DNA of 64,000 nucleotides from Diphasiastrum complanatum (Eukaryota; Streptophyta; Lycopodiopsida; Lycopodiales; Lycopodiaceae). Where the stretch lies: positions 8,787,234 through 8,851,233 of the forward strand of contig CM055094.1 in assembly GCA_029204225.1 (NCBI GenBank). Reading direction: 5' to 3'. The notes beneath the pieces were generated by a model, which was given only the letters and a program-made list of their open reading frames with translations, did not search any database and was not told the origin of the DNA. Below are positions 60,479 through 64,000 of the stretch, in pieces. Positions within the stretch are counted from its first letter, which is position 1. The number at the start of each line of letters is the position of its first letter. A program made the position numbers and the translations under genes.

Positions 60479-62880
60479 TCCGATCGTGTCTCTTTGAGAA
60501 TGTGAGATACCCTCATATTCAACCTCCTCTTTTTCTAGTTCTATCTCATCCAAACGTGGGGGCCTCAAATGCTCGATATGGCCTTGTAAGAGCATAAGAA
60601 TATCATCGTTTTCAATTGTATTTTCTTCTCCTGTCATTTCCATATCATTTGGAGCTTGGATGAGTGGTTCAGGTTCTTCCAAAATCTCAAAATGGGTGGT
60701 GGTTCGTCGTGTGTATCCAATGTTACAATATCTTTTCCTTTAAGCACATGACATTTTTTTGCATTAAGTTGGATCACATGCGACCATCTTGGGTCTATTC
60801 TACCTGGATGAATATAATCTGCCAAAAACTTAAAAGAGAAAGTTAGTCTTATAAGATCAATAAATAGGACATTGAGAATATTAATGACATTGGGATTGTA
60901 GAGTCTCACCTGTTCGCAATGTCGTGGCAATACTAACGTATCATGAGAGTCCATCGATATATATTTTGTTGAGTCGATTTGAAAAAACTTTGAGTTATCA
61001 TTTCTAATCGTGGTGTTGCTTCCATGATAGATGACCTTAAACCATTTTACGTCAAAAATAAGTATTTGTCGTTAGTCTCGTATTCGACTTCATATATGTT
61101 GCAATGTGCTGACATAGTCTAGGTCGCCTGAAATGACATTCACGTCCCTCGCACTAGAACGACTCTCTTGTTGAAAGTTGGCCATTATGCCACAATCATA
61201 TGTACGTCGCTTGTTGTCAACTCTCTCAACACAATAATGATGTCCATATGCCCACATGGCAGTGTATGATTCATACTAAAACACACCAAAAAAAAACAAA
61301 TTTGTGTATATTAAAATTTAATGAAAGTCTCTTTTCCACACCATTTCATTGTGGTACTTCACCTTTAACATGCTCATCTTCTTCTTCACACCAAATTTTT
61401 GGATTTGCAAAATGCAATTATGAGATTATAAAACAAATATTCTTGTACAAGCCAACCTTCTGCAATGCTGCCTTCTAGCCTTGCCTTTTGTCTCGCAAAG
61501 CCCTTCAAAACTTTCATAAAATGCTCAAGGCAGAATAACCATCTCATGTGCACAGGTCTTGATTATTGATACTTCTTCGACCAAGTGCACTACAAGATGA
61601 ACTTGTATATCCAAAAAAGAAGGTGAAAAATCTCTTTCCAACAAACATACCATTTTGATCATTTGGATTTTCATGAAATACAATTTATTATTTTCTATTT
61701 CTTTTGAGGAAATCCACTTGCAAGATTGATATAACACTAGGTTGTTTAGCACGTAAAAATATTGAAACAACACATATTTATACAAGTGTTTAAAAGGATA
61801 TATAGACCTAATCATCGATGATAAATCGTAAAGCATATTTTGTACGTCATCATTGAAACAACCTCGAATAAAAAGTGAAAGTATGAATTGCAACATCTTA
61901 TTTTAATCATGCGATTTCAATCTGCTTAATTTACCATCTTTGGTAAATGATTTGCATAAAAAATGTGCATATTTGTAGACCACTTTTTTCAATATCTTTG
62001 TGCTATGTCGACCCTCCAAAAGTGGTCCACAAATGTAACATGCGTTGTAACCCGATGTAGTTAAACCTGCATAGTTCATAAAACAAATGTGAGATAAGCT
62101 TAGTGAAATGTACTCAAGCGCTAAATCCTAAAATTGATTCGTATAATTATATACATACCTGAACATTCACTTAAACCGAGGTAGTAATGCATTGTCCACA
62201 TTATTTCCATGAACAATGAAGCTCAATTGTTGTATAGGTCTCCAAATGCCGTAAGCGTGAATACCATTTCAAAGAATGCACAATTCCTCGACCAAAGGTG
62301 CAAGATACACATCCATGTTCTTGGCCTTGTACTTTCTTGAAATCAAAAGTGCCTAGTTTTTATACTCAAGCATGGAGGTATATTATAATTAATGAGCACA
62401 ACTGGCCATGTGGACCAAGTTTATGCTTGAATGCTAATATGATTTACGCCATCCATAGCAAGGCCAAATCTTAAATTACGAGGTTCCTTTTTGAACTCCG
62501 ACCATTGGTCTTCAATATGTTTTCATGCAAGTGAGCCACTTGGTACTCGCATCACATCATCCGTAGATCGATTTTTGACATGCCAATCCATTAGTTGTGC
62601 CAAAGATTTACATCAAAATAAATGCTGCAATCGTGAGATAATTGGAAAATGTCGTAACACTTTTTGTGGCACTTTATCCCCTTGTATATCATTTCGATAA
62701 CGTGAAGCATTACACATTGGACAATGAAACTTTTCTGAATGCTCACCTCTATATAAAGCATGGTCTTCTGGATATGCATGTATTGTGTCGTAATCTATTC
62801 CAAGCACGTTCATCATCTTTCGTGTTTCTTTTCATGTCTTAGGTATCACATTTTCTTTCGGAAGTATTCTATGCAACAAT
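60479..62880 (-). pseudogene. TNP2-like CACTA transposase, decayed
   Basis: Minus-strand frames in order: MMNVLGIDYDTIHAYPED, FHCPMCNASRYRND and VPQKVLRHFPIISRLQHLF (62816-62613), then degenerate text matching the RLGLA-DG-N / WPVVL-YN-PP region (62480-62330), MVCLLERDFSPSFLDIQVHL and VVHLVEEVSI (61650-61570), GFARQKA-LEGSIAEG (61510-61460), and LPRHCEQVRLYNP with DPRWSHVIQLN (60940-60750). This is the plant Transposase_21/TNP2 order. Many stops and frame breaks; it is cut at 60479 by the CACTA-type terminus. Confidence 0.85.
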
Positions 62881-62989
62881 CTGAAAAAAATAGCAATGTG
62901 AGTTTTTAGAAAAGAAAAAAAGATCTTGTAAATACGCTATAAAGTATTTTATGTTTCAAATTTTATGCAACACTAACTCCCAAGCAAAA

Positions 62990-63874
62990 AGAAGCCAAGG
63001 TGAGGGTGGTCCCTCTTAAGCGGCTACAGCTCCTTCACCCGCCCCTTCTGAAGAGTCCTCCGCGAATCCCTACTATGACATGGATCCAAAAGGGAATATA
63101 ATCACCAATCGTAAGGGGAGGGTGGTTATGGACCGACTGTATTTATGCCAACGTTATTTTGGTGATAGATTATTTATGAAATGGGCTAAACAATCTGCAA
63201 GTCTTAAATCACAGGTTGCTAATAGTCTTCGTGGTGATTTCCACAAGTAGTGAAATTCGACACGAAAGAAATATATAAACATATGAGCTTGTGGAAAAGA
63301 TATTGTTGTGATAATAGTACGATGAGCTTATATGGATGAGCTATCCAAACTCCATTGGTGTTCAAGGGCAGATTGGAACACAAAAAAAAATGGTGAAAAA
63401 ATACCAAATAAGTACAAGGTTCAAAAAGATGTCGCGACAACTAGGATGCATGGAGTAGGCAATCCTAAGTTGGGCTTGAGTGGGAAGACGGGCTTGCAAG
63501 CAAGCATGGTAAGTGAATCTAAACTCTAATAGTTTGTCTTTGATTTCACATGATTTTCTTTTTTAATATGCATTATGACTAGCTGCTCCAACCTAGCTCT
63601 AAACTAGTTTAAACTTAAATTGAACGGATAGTTGGCAGACTATGGACGTCTACCAACTAAAGAAGGGAAATCATATGAGGCATTAGTCGATAAATTGAAG
63701 AGCGAGGGTCATCCTCCACATGTAAATTTCTATGAAACATTTAAATTTTGTATTCTTCGCATATTATTGTTGTAAAGACGTGTTCACTCTTAACCATTAG
63801 TCAAGCATTAAATACTAATATGTCTTGTTTGCTTGTATTCATGTAGAGCGGACGTCAAGACGACGATGACGAGT
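62990..63874 (+). pseudogene. Possible second En/Spm ORF, divergent from TNP2
   Basis: Plus-strand pieces DPKGNIITNRKGRVVMDRLY (63078-63140) and MDELSKLHWCSRADWNTKKN (63332-), then RLPTKEGKSYEALVDKLKSE (63647-), and a last exon after AG at 63846 ending RQDDDDE-stop at 63874. Donor ATG|GTAAGTG at 63508 and acceptor GGCAG at 63638 are present but the frames do not join. Position opposite TNP2 fits the accessory ORF of CACTA elements. Confidence 0.4.
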
Positions 63875-64000
63875 AGATTAGGCTTTTAAGTTATAGTTGA
63901 CCTATCGTAAATATATGAAGTTAGAGAGACTGTAAAAGCATCAATTTTGTAATACATTGATTGACATTATCAATATACTATTGCAATTGATCACAATATT

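Overview
The window is nuclear DNA from a flowering plant. Evidence: AT-rich sequence, GT-AG introns of about 90-2600 bp with plant-like exon layouts, very long (CT/GA)n microsatellites, Copia and Ty3/Gypsy relics primed by the initiator-Met tRNA (TGGTATCAGAGC), CACTA/En-Spm remains, and two conserved plant genes. The species cannot be told from the sequence. I see no rRNA, convincing tRNA or CRISPR locus.

Layout. 0-4.9 kb: broken Copia and Gypsy pieces; the first 2.3 kb is present again at 29.6-31.9 kb. 5.0-8.8 kb: two convergent, intron-containing genes. The + gene (5336-6708) has an intact 383-codon model with a possible BAH-like N-terminus. The - gene (8631-6905) encodes a divergent histone H3/CENH3-like fold followed by a basic linker and the C-terminal part of a Ulp1/C48 cysteine-peptidase domain. 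8.8-14.6 kb: a complete two-LTR Copia element (gag and protease only, the rest of pol replaced by an unrecognised module) sits directly upstream of the - gene. 14.6-15.3 kb: a dense array of an 18-bp motif and CACGTG boxes, then a third, damaged, acidic ORF. 17.4-18.0 kb: regularly spaced hairpins. 20-20.8 kb: inverted-repeat dispersed element.

21.5-29.3 kb: complete ten-exon anthranilate phosphoribosyltransferase gene (tryptophan biosynthesis, plastid). Its promoter has four tandem TATA units, and one intron's 5' splice site is merged with a (CT)n tract. 29.6-42 kb: repeats, namely Copia and Gypsy relics, two solo-LTR-like sequences, a 270-bp pyrimidine-rich tandem repeat, a long palindrome and a GC-rich patch. 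42.3-45.9 kb: complete four-exon universal stress protein gene. 46-51.8 kb: no gene recognised; GA/CT arrays. 51.8-59.3 kb: Gypsy integrase, a coiled-coil retroelement ORF, and rearranged Copia including a second copy of the unusual module. 59.4-63.9 kb: long microsatellites, a CACTA-type terminus with a palindromic subterminal array, and a decayed TNP2-like transposase with an accessory ORF.

Only two genes (anthranilate phosphoribosyltransferase and the universal stress protein) are confidently ordinary host genes. The most interesting part is the 5-16 kb module: histone-fold/Ulp1-like fusion, convergent partner gene, damaged third ORF and clustered short motifs. It may be a host locus or the cargo of an undescribed mobile element. 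Splice models were made by eye from GT/AG sites and reading-frame continuity, without alignment or transcripts.
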